64,000 nucleotides of DNA. Origin: Nonomuraea cavernae (GTDB taxonomy: Bacteria > Actinomycetota > Actinomycetes > Streptosporangiales > Streptosporangiaceae). The stretch lies in contig NZ_BMNH01000011.1 of the NCBI RefSeq assembly GCF_014646355.1, positions 124,001 through 188,000 on the forward strand. Direction: 5' to 3'. Shown one piece after another: positions 35,168 to 42,807 of this stretch. The number at the start of each line of letters is the position of its first letter. Positions within the stretch are counted from its first letter, which is position 1. Under the pieces are notes generated by a model. It did no database searches. It saw only the letters and a list, made by a program, of their open reading frames with translations, and was not told where the DNA came from. A program made the translations under genes and the position numbers.

Positions 35168-35420
35168 CACTGCCCGGGTGGCCTGACTGCCCTGTCGGTG
35201 TCGGGTGGCGGGCGGCCAGTGGTCGGACCGAGGCCGTGGTCGGGCGGCGCATGGAGCGGCCGCGCGCCACCGGCGACCTGTGCCTGAGCGACACGATCGG
35301 CGCCTGGGCCGGCGTCCTGACGTGGACACCACCCTCGTCCTCCGCCGGGTCAAACGATCACCTACGACCATCCGCCCGTGTGAACCGATGAGTTCGATCA
35401 GCTCGCCTAGTCTGATCGGC
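35168..35420. other. Intergenic stretch, no gene seen
   Basis: About 250 bases between the epoxide hydrolase and the reductase gene. Open frames here have no protein-like character that I trust and I found no hairpin. Confidence 0.4.
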
Positions 35421-35984
35421 ATGCGCAAACTCATCATCCAAGAGCTCGTCACGGTCGACGGCTACGCGGCCGGACCCGATGGAGAGCTTGACTTCTTCGA
35501 GTCCGTCACCGACTACAGCCAGGTCGACCAGGACAACCTTCAGATCATGGAGAACGTGGACACCGTCCTGCTGGGCGCCGCGACGTACCGGATGTTCGTC
35601 GAGTACTGGCCCACCGCCGACGAGACGGTCGCCAGGTCGGTGAACACCATGCCCAAGCTGGTCTTCTCCAGCACCCTCGACAAGGCGCCGTGGGGAGACT
35701 GGGAACCGGCGCGGGTGGTGCGCGGCGACGCGGCCGACAAGGTCGCCGAGCTCAAGCGCGAGCCGGGCGGCGACATCATGCTCTGGGGCAGTCTGTCGCT
35801 CGCCCGTTCGCTGATCCGGGCGGGTCTGCTGGACGAGCTCCAGCTCCGCGTGATCCCGGTGGCCGTCGGCGCCGGTCAGAGACTCTTCCCCGACGACCTG
35901 GGCCGCCTCGACCTGGAGCTCATCGAGGCCAAGCCGTACAGCTCGGGGATCACCTCGATGCGTTACCGCCCAAGGCGCGCCTGA
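35421..35984 (+). CDS. Dihydrofolate reductase-like protein (RibD C-terminal domain)
   Basis: 187-residue RibD-C reductase. Typical segments are LIIQELVTVDGYAAGPDGE, VDTVLLGAATYRMF and DIMLWGSLSLARSLIRAGL with an NADPH-binding Gly region, ending VGAGQRLFPDDLG. Such stand-alone proteins are annotated as dihydrofolate-reductase-like but their substrates are rarely known. Its last 17 codons plus ~35 bases are duplicated at 37511-37595. Confidence 0.88.
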   Translation: MRKLIIQELVTVDGYAAGPDGELDFFESVTDYSQVDQDNLQIMENVDTVLLGAATYRMFVEYWPTADETVARSVNTMPKLVFSSTLDKAPWGDWEPARVVRGDAADKVAELKREPGGDIMLWGSLSLARSLIRAGLLDELQLRVIPVAVGAGQRLFPDDLGRLDLELIEAKPYSSGITSMRYRPRRA

Positions 35985-36018
35985 ACCACCCGGCCGGTGC
36001 GGTTCCGATGGCGGACGA
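35933..36018 (+). repeat. Direct repeat copy A (3' end of RibD-C gene)
   Basis: 86 bases nearly identical to 37511-37595, about four mismatches and one indel. Covers the gene's last codons, stop and the left half of its hairpin. Confidence 0.9.
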
Positions 36019-36045
36019 GGAGGTGGCCCTCCAACGGAACCGCAC
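35997..36045 (+). terminator. Hairpin after RibD-C gene
   Basis: GTGCGGTTCCG (35997-36007) pairs with CGGAACCGCAC (36035-36045), and inside it GGAGG pairs with CCTCC, giving a two-step stem 12 bases after the stop. Confidence 0.6.
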
Positions 36046-36134
36046 CTCGCCTTCTCGCGGGACTGGCCGAGCAACAAGGAGTTGTGCTAGCGCGCCACCA
36101 TAATGGGACGCCTTGCGGCGATCAAGGAGGGGCG

Positions 36135-36408
36135 ATGCGGCTCGCGCGACGATTAAGCGCTGTTTCGGTTGCGGCGGTCCTGACCGGCCGGACCCCCGAT
36201 ACAGACCCCGCCCGGCGAGTTCGGCAGCCAGTTGTATTGGGACCGAGCGAATCACCTTGATGTGTTGACCACGGTGAAGGCCGAATCCCGGGGAGACCGC
36301 ACCACCTGGCGCTGGCGTAGGGCGAACGCCGCCATGCGCGTGCTTGACACCTTCATGGAACGCTCACTCGATGAGATCGACGTCATCGCCGGGCTGTGGT
36401 ACCTGTGA
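36135..36408 (+). pseudogene. Frameshifted small lipoprotein-like gene
   Basis: ATG at 36135 follows a perfect AAGGAGGGG. It begins with a signal-peptide-like MRLARRLSAVSVAAVLTG, but just where a lipobox Cys would come the useful frame moves by +1. The other frame continues protein-like (PAGPPIQTPPGEFGSQLYW ... DEIDVIAGLWYL) to a TGA at 36406-36408. Together they would give a ~90-residue lipoprotein. One indel, natural or a sequence error, explains it. A TTA codon lies in the signal region. Family not recognised. Confidence 0.55.
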
Positions 36409-36573
36409 CCGTCTTTCCGCATGCGGCACCGCCGCTGGTCGGCAGAGCGCCCGCGTCCATCCCCCTCACGTCGCTGCCAGGCGAGGCGGGAGGGCCGTTG
36501 CCGATCCTGCGGGCCGGCTTCAGCCCCCCAGCTCGACCAGACCGGCAGACAGGGGCGAGTGTTGAGCCCCGTC

Positions 36574-37035
36574 TCACTCGCCGGCTTGCCGCCAGGGGAA
36601 GGGAGCGAGGTCCGGCTCGACCCAGCCGGTCCTGGCCGGGTCGCTTGCCAGCGTCGAGGACCGATAGAAGCGGGCGAGCAGCTTCTTGTCGAGCAACGCA
36701 GGGTTCTGGTCGGCGAACGCGTCGAAGTCGGCGGTCTCCGACTGTCCGGCGTGGTGGCCCACCAGTTCGATCCAGGCCCGGCTGACGGTGGCGTTGTACT
36801 TCCGCGGTGCGCCCGCGTAGCGGGCGGTGCGCTGGATGCCGTCGCTGACCAGGTCGACCGCCGCAGTGGTGCCGTAGCGCCGGACGGCCAGCCAAGTCAG
36901 CTGGACGTGCTGGCGGTGTCCGAACCGCTCGGCGGTCGCCATCACCTCCCCCATCAACTCGGCGAACGGCGAGGACTCCTCGTCCGTGCCGTTCGCGCCG
37001 TGGCCGGAGTGCGGGCCGTGGTCGGGTGTGGTCAT
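36574..37035 (-). CDS. Conserved-looking hypothetical protein coupled to MarR
   Basis: 153 residues. N-terminal ~25 are disordered (His/Gly/Asp-rich); the rest is helical and well ordered: FGHRQHVQLTWLAVRRYG, GIQRTARYAGAPRKYNATVS, NPALLDKKLLARFYR. It starts inside the MarR stop (ATGA overlap), so the two are translationally coupled and likely work together. I cannot assign a function. Confidence 0.75.
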   Translation of the reverse strand: MTTPDHGPHSGHGANGTDEESSPFAELMGEVMATAERFGHRQHVQLTWLAVRRYGTTAAVDLVSDGIQRTARYAGAPRKYNATVSRAWIELVGHHAGQSETADFDAFADQNPALLDKKLLARFYRSSTLASDPARTGWVEPDLAPFPWRQAGE

Positions 37036-37466
37036 GACCCCTCCTTGACCAGCGCGTCCAGAACGGCGTAGAAGCCGGCGACCGCTTCGGCGGGCAGGCC
37101 CTCCAGCGCGCGGTTCTCGACGTCGGTCAGGGTCTGGGTGATGACGGCGGCCGCCGCGCGCCCGGAGTCGGTCAGTTCGATGAGCACCGAGCGGCGGTCG
37201 CCGGCGCGCGTGCCGCGGGTGATGTGACCGCGGCGTTCCAGCCGGTCCAGCACGCTGGTCAGCGTCGTGGGGCGGGCCCCGACCGCGGCCCCCAGCTGGG
37301 AGACGGTGCGGGCATGACCGTCGGCGAGGTTGGCCAGTGCGTTGATCTCGGAGGCGGTCAGGTCGAGGTCGACGAGTTCAGTGGCGATCAGGTGCAAGGT
37401 GGCGTGGGTGGCGCGCTGCAAGGCCAGCAGCGCTGACCGGCCCGATGATACGGATTCGGATTTCAC
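37032..37466 (-). CDS. MarR family transcriptional regulator
   Basis: 144 residues with a winged HTH: LTASEINALANLADGHARTVSQL, VGARPTTLTSVLDRLERRGHI and the wing RGTRAGDRRSVLIELTDSG. I start at GTG 37466; longer extension runs into the duplicated RibD-C tail. A palindrome GATAT-TACG-ATATC lies just upstream. First gene of a two-gene unit. Confidence 0.88.
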   Translation of the reverse strand: MKSESVSSGRSALLALQRATHATLHLIATELVDLDLTASEINALANLADGHARTVSQLGAAVGARPTTLTSVLDRLERRGHITRGTRAGDRRSVLIELTDSGRAAAAVITQTLTDVENRALEGLPAEAVAGFYAVLDALVKEGS

Positions 37467-37473
37467 GTTTTCG

Positions 37474-37487
37474 GATATTACGATATC
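37474..37487. promoter_or_regulatory. Palindrome upstream of MarR gene
   Basis: GATAT-N4-ATATC, 8 bases before the MarR start; AT-rich in an otherwise GC-rich region, a likely autoregulatory operator. Confidence 0.5.
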
Positions 37488-37502
37488 GGTAGATTTGCTG
37501 CA

Positions 37503-37595
37503 AGACGCCAGCCGTACGGCTCGGGGATCACCTCGATGCGTCACCGCCCAAGACGCGCCTGAACCACCGGCCGGTGCGGCTCCGATGGCGGACGA
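37503..37595 (+). pseudogene. Ghost tail of a second RibD-C gene (direct repeat copy B)
   Basis: 37511-37595 repeats 35933-36018. The frame ...PYGSGITSMRHRPRRA followed by TGA is the last ~17 codons of a RibD-C gene with no upstream gene body. It is cut off at about 37503 by the MarR promoter region. Confidence 0.75.
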
Positions 37596-37615
37596 CGCCC
37601 CTCGCGGGACCGGTG

Positions 37616-38257
37616 TCAGAGCGCGCCTATGACGGCGGCGCCGGCAACGGCACCGAAACCGATCAACCCGAGGATGCACACCACCTGCACGGCCGGCCGG
37701 GAGCGGGTGAGCAGTCGTTGCACCCACATGGGTTCACCGAACGCGTTGACCGGTCGCCAGGGAGGAAGGAGCGTGGAGGCGGCCAAGGACAAGGAGAAGC
37801 CGAGGCCGTAGGCCAGGCCGAGCCACCAGGGCGCGAGCTGGAGCAGCACGAGGCCGAGGGTGACCCAGGTCAGGGAGGACACCCTGATCGTGGTCACCGC
37901 CGTCCCGGTGTCGATGCCCCACATGAACGTGCCCAGGTAAGGGCCGAACCTGTCCTCCAACGCCTTGGGCGTCTGCCTGCGAAGCGTCAGCTTGCAGACA
38001 TCCCCTGCCCTGAGACTGATGATGTCGACGACGAGCATGCCCACGACGAGAATCCCCGCCGGCGCCACCCGTACGCCTTCCGGCAACCAGCCGATCCCGA
38101 ACGCGGCGCCGACGAAGGTCACCAAGCCGAAAACCAGCGTGGCGGACAGCACGAATCCGGCAGCCAGCGCGGCGAGGGGACGCGCTGCGCGGTGGCGACG
38201 GATCTTGGTGGCCCCCTGGACCAGGGGGTGCGGCAGTTCCATGGCTGGTCTGAACAT
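37616..38257 (-). CDS. Polytopic membrane protein of the MauE/Cys-rich operon
   Basis: 213 residues with about five membrane helices (LAALAAGFVLSATLVFGL, PAGILVVGMLVVDIISL, SLTWVTLGLVLLQL, LGLAYGLGFSLSLAAS, QVVCILGLIGFGAVAG). A loop has one Cys (GDVCKLTLRRQTPK). Not recognised as a known family; in position it is analogous to the CcdA/DsbD-like MauF of methylamine dehydrogenase clusters but I see no CcdA motif. Last gene of the operon. Confidence 0.65.
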   Translation of the reverse strand: MFRPAMELPHPLVQGATKIRRHRAARPLAALAAGFVLSATLVFGLVTFVGAAFGIGWLPEGVRVAPAGILVVGMLVVDIISLRAGDVCKLTLRRQTPKALEDRFGPYLGTFMWGIDTGTAVTTIRVSSLTWVTLGLVLLQLAPWWLGLAYGLGFSLSLAASTLLPPWRPVNAFGEPMWVQRLLTRSRPAVQVVCILGLIGFGAVAGAAVIGAL

Positions 38258-38275
38258 GCCGACGAAGGAGAGGCC

Positions 38276-38353
38276 TCAAGGGCTGAACAGCTGGGCGAAC
38301 CCGGCCACCGCCGCCAGCAGGACCGCCCCCAGGGCTATGGCGTCAGGGGGCAC
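38276..38353 (-). CDS. Possible 25-residue transmembrane peptide
   Basis: GTG-initiated frame encoding MPPDAIALGAVLLAAVAGF and a short polar end, one predicted membrane helix. It lies between the Cys-rich protein and the polytopic membrane protein on the same strand, with only 18 bases to the next start. Ribosome site is weak, so it may be chance. Confidence 0.3.
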   Translation of the reverse strand: MPPDAIALGAVLLAAVAGFAQLFSP

Positions 38354-38431
38354 GGTGACGCGGCCCTGCCTGACGGCGGTCGCCCGGCCCGGCTGCCGTG
38401 AGCACTTCCACCCCGTTCATCCTCAGATCAG

Positions 38432-38833
38432 TCAGCAGGCGTTTTGGTCGATCATGACGGAGCAGGTGTAGGAGGTGCCGTTCCAGCACGAGGTGCCGCC
38501 CTTCTGGCACTCTCCGCACGTGATCGGCCGGACACCGGCGATGCAGCCCCATGACCGTTTCGTCCAGCCGGATGGGCAGCAGAAGCTGCAGTTGCTCGGG
38601 CAACCGCGGCTGCAGTTGTTGTTCCTCGCCAGGTGGCAGCAGGCTTTGTGGTAGCCGTCCGCCGAGGCCTGGGAGGAGGTCGCGACGATGGTGGCGATGC
38701 CTCCCACCAAGGCGATCCCACCTTTGGAGAGGATTCCGAGCAGGCCGCGACGACGGATCGGCTCGAAGCCGGCGGACTCGTCGTGGGCGTGCTCGGCGAC
38801 TGAACCGGTAAGGGGCGGGGCAGTCATCTTCAC
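38432..38833 (-). CDS. Tat-exported Cys-rich protein, MauA (methylamine dehydrogenase light chain)-like
   Basis: 133 residues. A Tat signal with IRRRGLLGILSKGG at ~29-42 and an AxA-type end (SQASA) is followed by a ~74-residue mature domain with 13 Cys and three Trp. The layout CCPSGWTKRSWGC and GTSCWNGTSYTC resembles the light chain of methylamine dehydrogenase, where two Trp form the TTQ cofactor within a disulfide network. No heavy chain is encoded nearby. Start GTG 38833 (GTG 38839 or ATG 38827 possible), placed by GGAGG at 38844-38848. The MauE-like protein upstream is its likely maturation partner. Confidence 0.7.
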   Translation of the reverse strand: MKMTAPPLTGSVAEHAHDESAGFEPIRRRGLLGILSKGGIALVGGIATIVATSSQASADGYHKACCHLARNNNCSRGCPSNCSFCCPSGWTKRSWGCIAGVRPITCGECQKGGTSCWNGTSYTCSVMIDQNAC

Positions 38834-38835
38834 GA

Positions 38836-39414
38836 TCACTTCACCTCCAGCGAGGACGGCCCGCCGACCTCGATCGTTCGGTTGGCGCGCAGCGACTCGA
38901 GCAGCGCGTAGAGCTGTCGGGAGGACGGAACGGTGGTCGCCCGGGTGAACCGCCCCTCCTCGACCACGATGGCCACCGGGGTCGATTGAATGCCCTGAGC
39001 GGCCGGCCAGTCCGGAGCCAGCAGGTACAGCGCGGCGGCCACGCCCAGCCAGGCCGGTAGGAGACCGATCTGCCGACGACCGAGCATGCTGCCGCCCGCG
39101 CCAAGGCATGAGCACGTGATGTTTCGGCCGGTACGGAGAGCGAGCAACCCGGCGACGGCGAACAACACTCCCAGCCCGGCGACCGATGCGACCGGCCAGG
39201 TCGCCGACGGGACCAGAACCAGGCCGGCGCCCGTGACGATCTCGGCGACGGGAACGGCGACGGCGAGCAGGCTCCCCGCTCTTCCGGCGAAACCGAGTTG
39301 CGCGAGGGTGCCCATGAACTGCCCGCGTTCCCGGAGCTTTTCGAGCCCTGCCCAGAGCAGGATCCCGGACAGCGGAAACGTCAGCAGCAATGCCGCTATC
39401 CCCGCCTCAGCCAT
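38836..39414 (-). CDS. MauE/DoxX-like redox-associated membrane protein
   Basis: 192 residues with four membrane helices. The start LLLTFPLSGILLWAGLEKLRE, the PVAEIVTGAGLVLV helix and the conserved NITCSCLGAGG loop with a CxC pair are typical of MauE-family proteins, which help form disulfides in MauA. A soluble ~50-residue tail follows. The Cys-rich gene starts just beyond its stop. It overlaps the upstream gene by eight bases. Confidence 0.8.
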   Translation of the reverse strand: MAEAGIAALLLTFPLSGILLWAGLEKLRERGQFMGTLAQLGFAGRAGSLLAVAVPVAEIVTGAGLVLVPSATWPVASVAGLGVLFAVAGLLALRTGRNITCSCLGAGGSMLGRRQIGLLPAWLGVAAALYLLAPDWPAAQGIQSTPVAIVVEEGRFTRATTVPSSRQLYALLESLRANRTIEVGGPSSLEVK

Positions 39415-39850
39415 GGAAGCGTAAAGCGACCGCGGTCAAAGAATTGTCTGTCCGGTTGCGGATGCAGAAAGCATCCGCATGGGAGCCGTCCGCCGACTTC
39501 TCGCCCATTTGGATCGTCTGCGGGGTGATGTTCATGCTCGCGCCCGCCACGCTCACGGAGCGTCCGCGCTGAGTGCCGAGCGAGCCGGAGACGGAGACGA
39601 CCACCGGCGCCGCATGGTCGGGCACGCCGTGGAACTCGGCCTTCATCACCATGACAGGGTCGCCCGGCCGCAACTGCCAACCGGGAGGGAAACCGACCGG
39701 CGGGACCAGCACGGTACCGCCTGCGTCGAGCGCTACCTCGACCAGCGCACCGTCTGCTCGGGTCACCTGTCCGACCTGCGCGCCGGGGCCCGCTGATCCG
39801 ATGGCCGCGCTGTCGCCCACGGCGACCACACCGGCCGCACCGGCCGCCAC
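39407..39850 (-). CDS. Exported protein at head of MauE operon, 5' end damaged or atypical
   Basis: 147 residues from GTG 39850. A mature beta-rich domain (PPGWQLRPGDPVMVMKAEF, APVVVSVSGSLG, NITPQTIQMGEK) follows an Ala-rich hydrophobic segment. Reading further upstream in frame gives a clear twin-arginine motif, FTRRGVLKKSAAVAAG (RR at 39875-39880), but between the in-frame stop upstream and that motif there is no ATG, GTG or TTG. Either the true start was lost by rearrangement, or a rare codon is used, or the protein starts at 39850 without a Tat signal. Function unknown; probably acts outside the membrane with the Cys-rich protein. Confidence 0.55.
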   Translation of the reverse strand: MAAGAAGVVAVGDSAAIGSAGPGAQVGQVTRADGALVEVALDAGGTVLVPPVGFPPGWQLRPGDPVMVMKAEFHGVPDHAAPVVVSVSGSLGTQRGRSVSVAGASMNITPQTIQMGEKSADGSHADAFCIRNRTDNSLTAVALRFHG

Positions 39851-39884
39851 CGCGGCTGACTTCTTAAGAACTCCTCGTCGCGTG

Positions 39885-40055
39885 AACCGCCCAGGTCGCT
39901 CTGGGCCCCCTTGACGAGTGAGTACGCGATCCCCAGATGGCGTCCGTACGCGGCCAAGGCCTCAGTGGTGGGCGCGTCACACCCGCCGGGCCGGGCCCCG
40001 GCCGGCACGGCAGTTCGAACGCCATGGCGGTCTCTACACCGTGGATCCACTTCGC
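39885..40055 (-). pseudogene. Remnant of a polyprenyl diphosphate synthase gene
   Basis: Minus-strand frames read ETAMAFELPCRPG, then after a frameshift in a G/C run CDAPTTEALAAYGRHLGIAY. Both match consecutive blocks of FPP/GGPP-type synthases (the EALAAYGRHLGIAFQLVDD region). The Asp-rich second motif is missing. It ends where the Tat-protein frame begins, so a deletion or fusion joined the two. Confidence 0.5.
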
Positions 40056-40070
40056 CGACCGAGCGTGCCG

Positions 40071-40106
40071 GCGATGGCCCCGCCGGACGTGTGGCGGGGC
40101 CATCGC
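40071..40106 (-). terminator. Hairpin after alpha/beta hydrolase gene
   Basis: Perfect 14-bp stem GCGATGGCCCCGCC / GGCGGGGCCATCGC with an 8-base loop, 28 bases after the stop at 40135. Confidence 0.75.
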
Positions 40107-40134
40107 GGTGCCACGTGCGCTGGATCGGGCCGTC

Positions 40135-41001
40135 TCAGCCGGCCAGGACCTGGCGGAGGGTGACGGCGAAGGCGTCCGGGTCGCCCTTCATGCCGAAGTC
40201 GCCGTCGAGGAAACCGCCGTGGTGGCTGGGGAAGGTCACGGGGGTCGTGCCCAGCCGCTCGGCGACCGCCACGCCCGCGCGGTGGGCCATCTCCCCCTCC
40301 GACTCGGCTCCGACGCCGATGACGACGCGGGTCGACGCCGCGCGCAGCGCCTCGAAGTCGTGCTCGTAGTGCGTGCAACTGATGAGGTTCTGCGCGAACA
40401 GCGCGTCGTCGCGGGAACCGTCGTCTTCCGCCGGCAGGCCGAAGTCGCCCGGGCTCGGAGCCGGCCGTCCGGCGAGGTCGGCCGGGATCTCGCCCCGCAG
40501 GCTGCTGACCGCGATGAACTTCACCATCGCCGGCCCGAAGCCCTCGCGCTCGTACGTCCGGCGGACGTCCGCGATCGCGGCCATCGCCTGCTCACGGTCC
40601 GGCAGCACCGGGGCGGCCGGCGGCTCGTGGGCCACGAGGGTGCGCACCTGCTCCGGATGCCGGGCCACCAGCGCCAGGGCGTTGACCGCCCCGCCACTGC
40701 TGGCGAAGATGTCCACCGGTCCGCCGCCGAGCGCGGTGATCAGCCGGTGCAGGTCGTCGGCGTGCTGGTCGGGCGTCGACTCGGCGGCGCCGTCGGTCCG
40801 CTCGCTGCGGCCGATGCCGCGCGGGTCGTAGGTCGCCACCGTACGGTCCCGGAAACGCTCGGCCAGGCCGGCGAACCCGGTGGCGTCCATCGGCGACCCG
40901 ATCATCAGCAGGATCGGCTCGGTGCCCGCCTCGGCCTCCCGCACGTCGTAGTGCAGGATGGCGCCGGGCACCTCAAGGGTGCGGGTCTTGGGCTCGCTCA
41001 C
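40135..41001 (-). CDS. Alpha/beta fold hydrolase
   Basis: 288 residues. Nucleophile elbow ASSGGA (Ser ~101), preceding YDPRGIGRS, and catalytic His near the end in PSHHGGFLD. This type includes esterases and C-C hydrolases with unknown substrates. Start GTG 41001 with GGAGAAC. Monocistronic, with a terminator behind it; the 240 bases upstream hold no gene that I can see. Confidence 0.85.
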   Translation of the reverse strand: MSEPKTRTLEVPGAILHYDVREAEAGTEPILLMIGSPMDATGFAGLAERFRDRTVATYDPRGIGRSERTDGAAESTPDQHADDLHRLITALGGGPVDIFASSGGAVNALALVARHPEQVRTLVAHEPPAAPVLPDREQAMAAIADVRRTYEREGFGPAMVKFIAVSSLRGEIPADLAGRPAPSPGDFGLPAEDDGSRDDALFAQNLISCTHYEHDFEALRAASTRVVIGVGAESEGEMAHRAGVAVAERLGTTPVTFPSHHGGFLDGDFGMKGDPDAFAVTLRQVLAG

Positions 41002-41240
41002 GGCTGTTCTCCGTTCCGATGTTTGCCATAGGGACCATCGGGAGCCGCGAAACTCATCGACCGACCGGCTCCTGACAGGGACGTCCGGCTTGAAGCGCTC
41101 CGCACGGACGAATCCGGGGGTTGCGAGCTTGGTTATCGCTCACTTGTTCGATCGCCATTGACTGTACCAGCCGTGGTGCGCTGCCGCAGCAGGCTCCGGT
41201 CAAGGCACGCTCAGGCGCCGGGACGATCGCGCGCCCGCTA

Positions 41241-42677
41241 TCAGTGGCTCGCGGCGGGAACGATCGGCTCGGCGTGCGCCTCGGGCTGCGCGGCCCGGCG
41301 CGGAAGGGCCAGGGTGATCGCCGCGGCGGTCAGCGCGGCGCCGCAGCCGATGAGCATGCCGACCCGGAAGCCGCCCTCCGAGGGCACCATCGCCGACCCG
41401 AACCGGATGGTCATCTGCGACAGGACCAGGCCGATCACGGCCGCCGAGGTCGTGGTGCCGATGGACCGCATCAACGTGTTGAAGCTGTTGGCCGCCGCGG
41501 TCTCCGAACGGGGCACGACGCCCATGATGAGGGCCGGCATCGAGCCGTAGGCGAAACCGATGCCGATGCTGCAGACGCAGGTGACGACCAGCATGCCCCA
41601 GGGTGAGCCGAGCAGGACCAGGGAGGAGCCGTAGCCGAGCGCCATGATGAGGCTGCCGGTGATCAGCGTGACCTTGGGGCCGCGGGCGGCCGACAGCCGG
41701 GCGCCGACGGGTGAGACGAGCATCATCATCAGGCCCGAGGGCGCCATCCACAGGCCGGCGGCCAGCATCGACTGGCCCAGGCCGTAGCCGGTGGCCTTCG
41801 GAAGCTGCAGGATCTGCATGATGATCAGCGCCTGGGCGTACATGGCGAAGCCGACCACGATCGAGGCGAGGTTGGTGAGCAGCACCTGACGCCGGGCGGT
41901 GACCCGCAGGTCGACCAGCGGAGTGTCGTCGCGCAGCTCCCACCAGCCCCACGCGAGCAGGACGACCGGCGCGGCGCCCAGCAGGCCGAGCGTGGTGCCG
42001 CTGGTCCAGCCCCAGTCGGCCCCCTTGGACACGCCCAGCAGCAGGCACACCAGCCCGGCGCCCAGGCCGAGCGCGCCGACGACGTCGAGGCGTCCCGGGG
42101 TCCGGGCGGGCGTGGGCGGCACCAGCGTGCCGATCAGCACGGCCACCAGCACGCTGAGCGCGGCCGTGCCCCAGAACAGCACCCGCCAGCTGGCGTACTC
42201 GGCCACCCCGGCCGCGATCGGCATCCCGAGCGCGCCGCCGATGCCCATGGAGGAGCTCATCAGCGCGATGGAGGGGCCCAGCCGCTCGGGCGGCAGCAGG
42301 TCGCGCAGCGCGCTGATGCCCAGCGGGATCAGGCCCATGCCCATGCCCTGCAGGCCACGGCCCACGATCATCGGCGCGAGGGAGCCGGCCAGCGCGCAGA
42401 TCACACAGCCCACGACGAGCGGCACCGAGCAGACGAGCATCATGCGGCGCTTGCCGTAGAGGTCGCCGAGCCGGCCGGTCACCGGCGTCGTGACGGCTCC
42501 GGCCAGCAGCGTGGCGGTGATCACCCAGGAGGCGTTGGACGCGCTGGTGCCCAGCAGCCGGGGCAGCTCACCGATCAGCGGCACCACCAGGGTCTGGGTG
42601 AGCGAGGCGACGATGCCGGCCACCGCCATCACGATCACGATGCCCTGAGGGCGGGAACGGGTCGCGGGCTCCCCCAC
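41241..42677 (-). CDS. MFS transporter, DHA2 family
   Basis: 478 residues, ~14 membrane helices. Conserved blocks are SWVITATLLAGAVTTPVTGRLGDLYGKRR (motif A) and GRGLQGMGMGLIPLG. I prefer GTG 42677, preceded by GAGGGAG, over GTG 42707. Divergent from a MarR gene with repeated TGTG/CACA operator-like motifs. Likely exports a toxic compound that the MarR protein senses. Confidence 0.9.
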   Translation of the reverse strand: MGEPATRSRPQGIVIVMAVAGIVASLTQTLVVPLIGELPRLLGTSASNASWVITATLLAGAVTTPVTGRLGDLYGKRRMMLVCSVPLVVGCVICALAGSLAPMIVGRGLQGMGMGLIPLGISALRDLLPPERLGPSIALMSSSMGIGGALGMPIAAGVAEYASWRVLFWGTAALSVLVAVLIGTLVPPTPARTPGRLDVVGALGLGAGLVCLLLGVSKGADWGWTSGTTLGLLGAAPVVLLAWGWWELRDDTPLVDLRVTARRQVLLTNLASIVVGFAMYAQALIIMQILQLPKATGYGLGQSMLAAGLWMAPSGLMMMLVSPVGARLSAARGPKVTLITGSLIMALGYGSSLVLLGSPWGMLVVTCVCSIGIGFAYGSMPALIMGVVPRSETAAANSFNTLMRSIGTTTSAAVIGLVLSQMTIRFGSAMVPSEGGFRVGMLIGCGAALTAAAITLALPRRAAQPEAHAEPIVPAASH

Positions 42678-42712
42678 GCGGAACTCCCTCGCACTCCGGA
42701 CCGACACAGATG

Positions 42713-42746
42713 ATGTGCACTCTACACATGGTGTGTGACATGCACA
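42713..42746. promoter_or_regulatory. Operator-like repeats in MFS/MarR divergent promoter
   Basis: ATGTG-N7-CACAT (42713-42729) and TGTG-N5-CACA (42734-42746) are overlapping inverted repeats; another TACACAT follows near 42758. Typical of MarR-controlled divergent pairs. Confidence 0.5.
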
Positions 42747-42807
42747 TAATATGGGGGTTACACATCACAAGGCAGACACGCAGGCGCGCCAAGGGAGTAG
42801 GACCGGC

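Noticed and set aside
37616..39850. Complete methylamine dehydrogenase (mau) cluster
   Set aside because: Only MauE-like and MauA-like genes are present. No heavy chain, MauD, MauG or amicyanin was seen.
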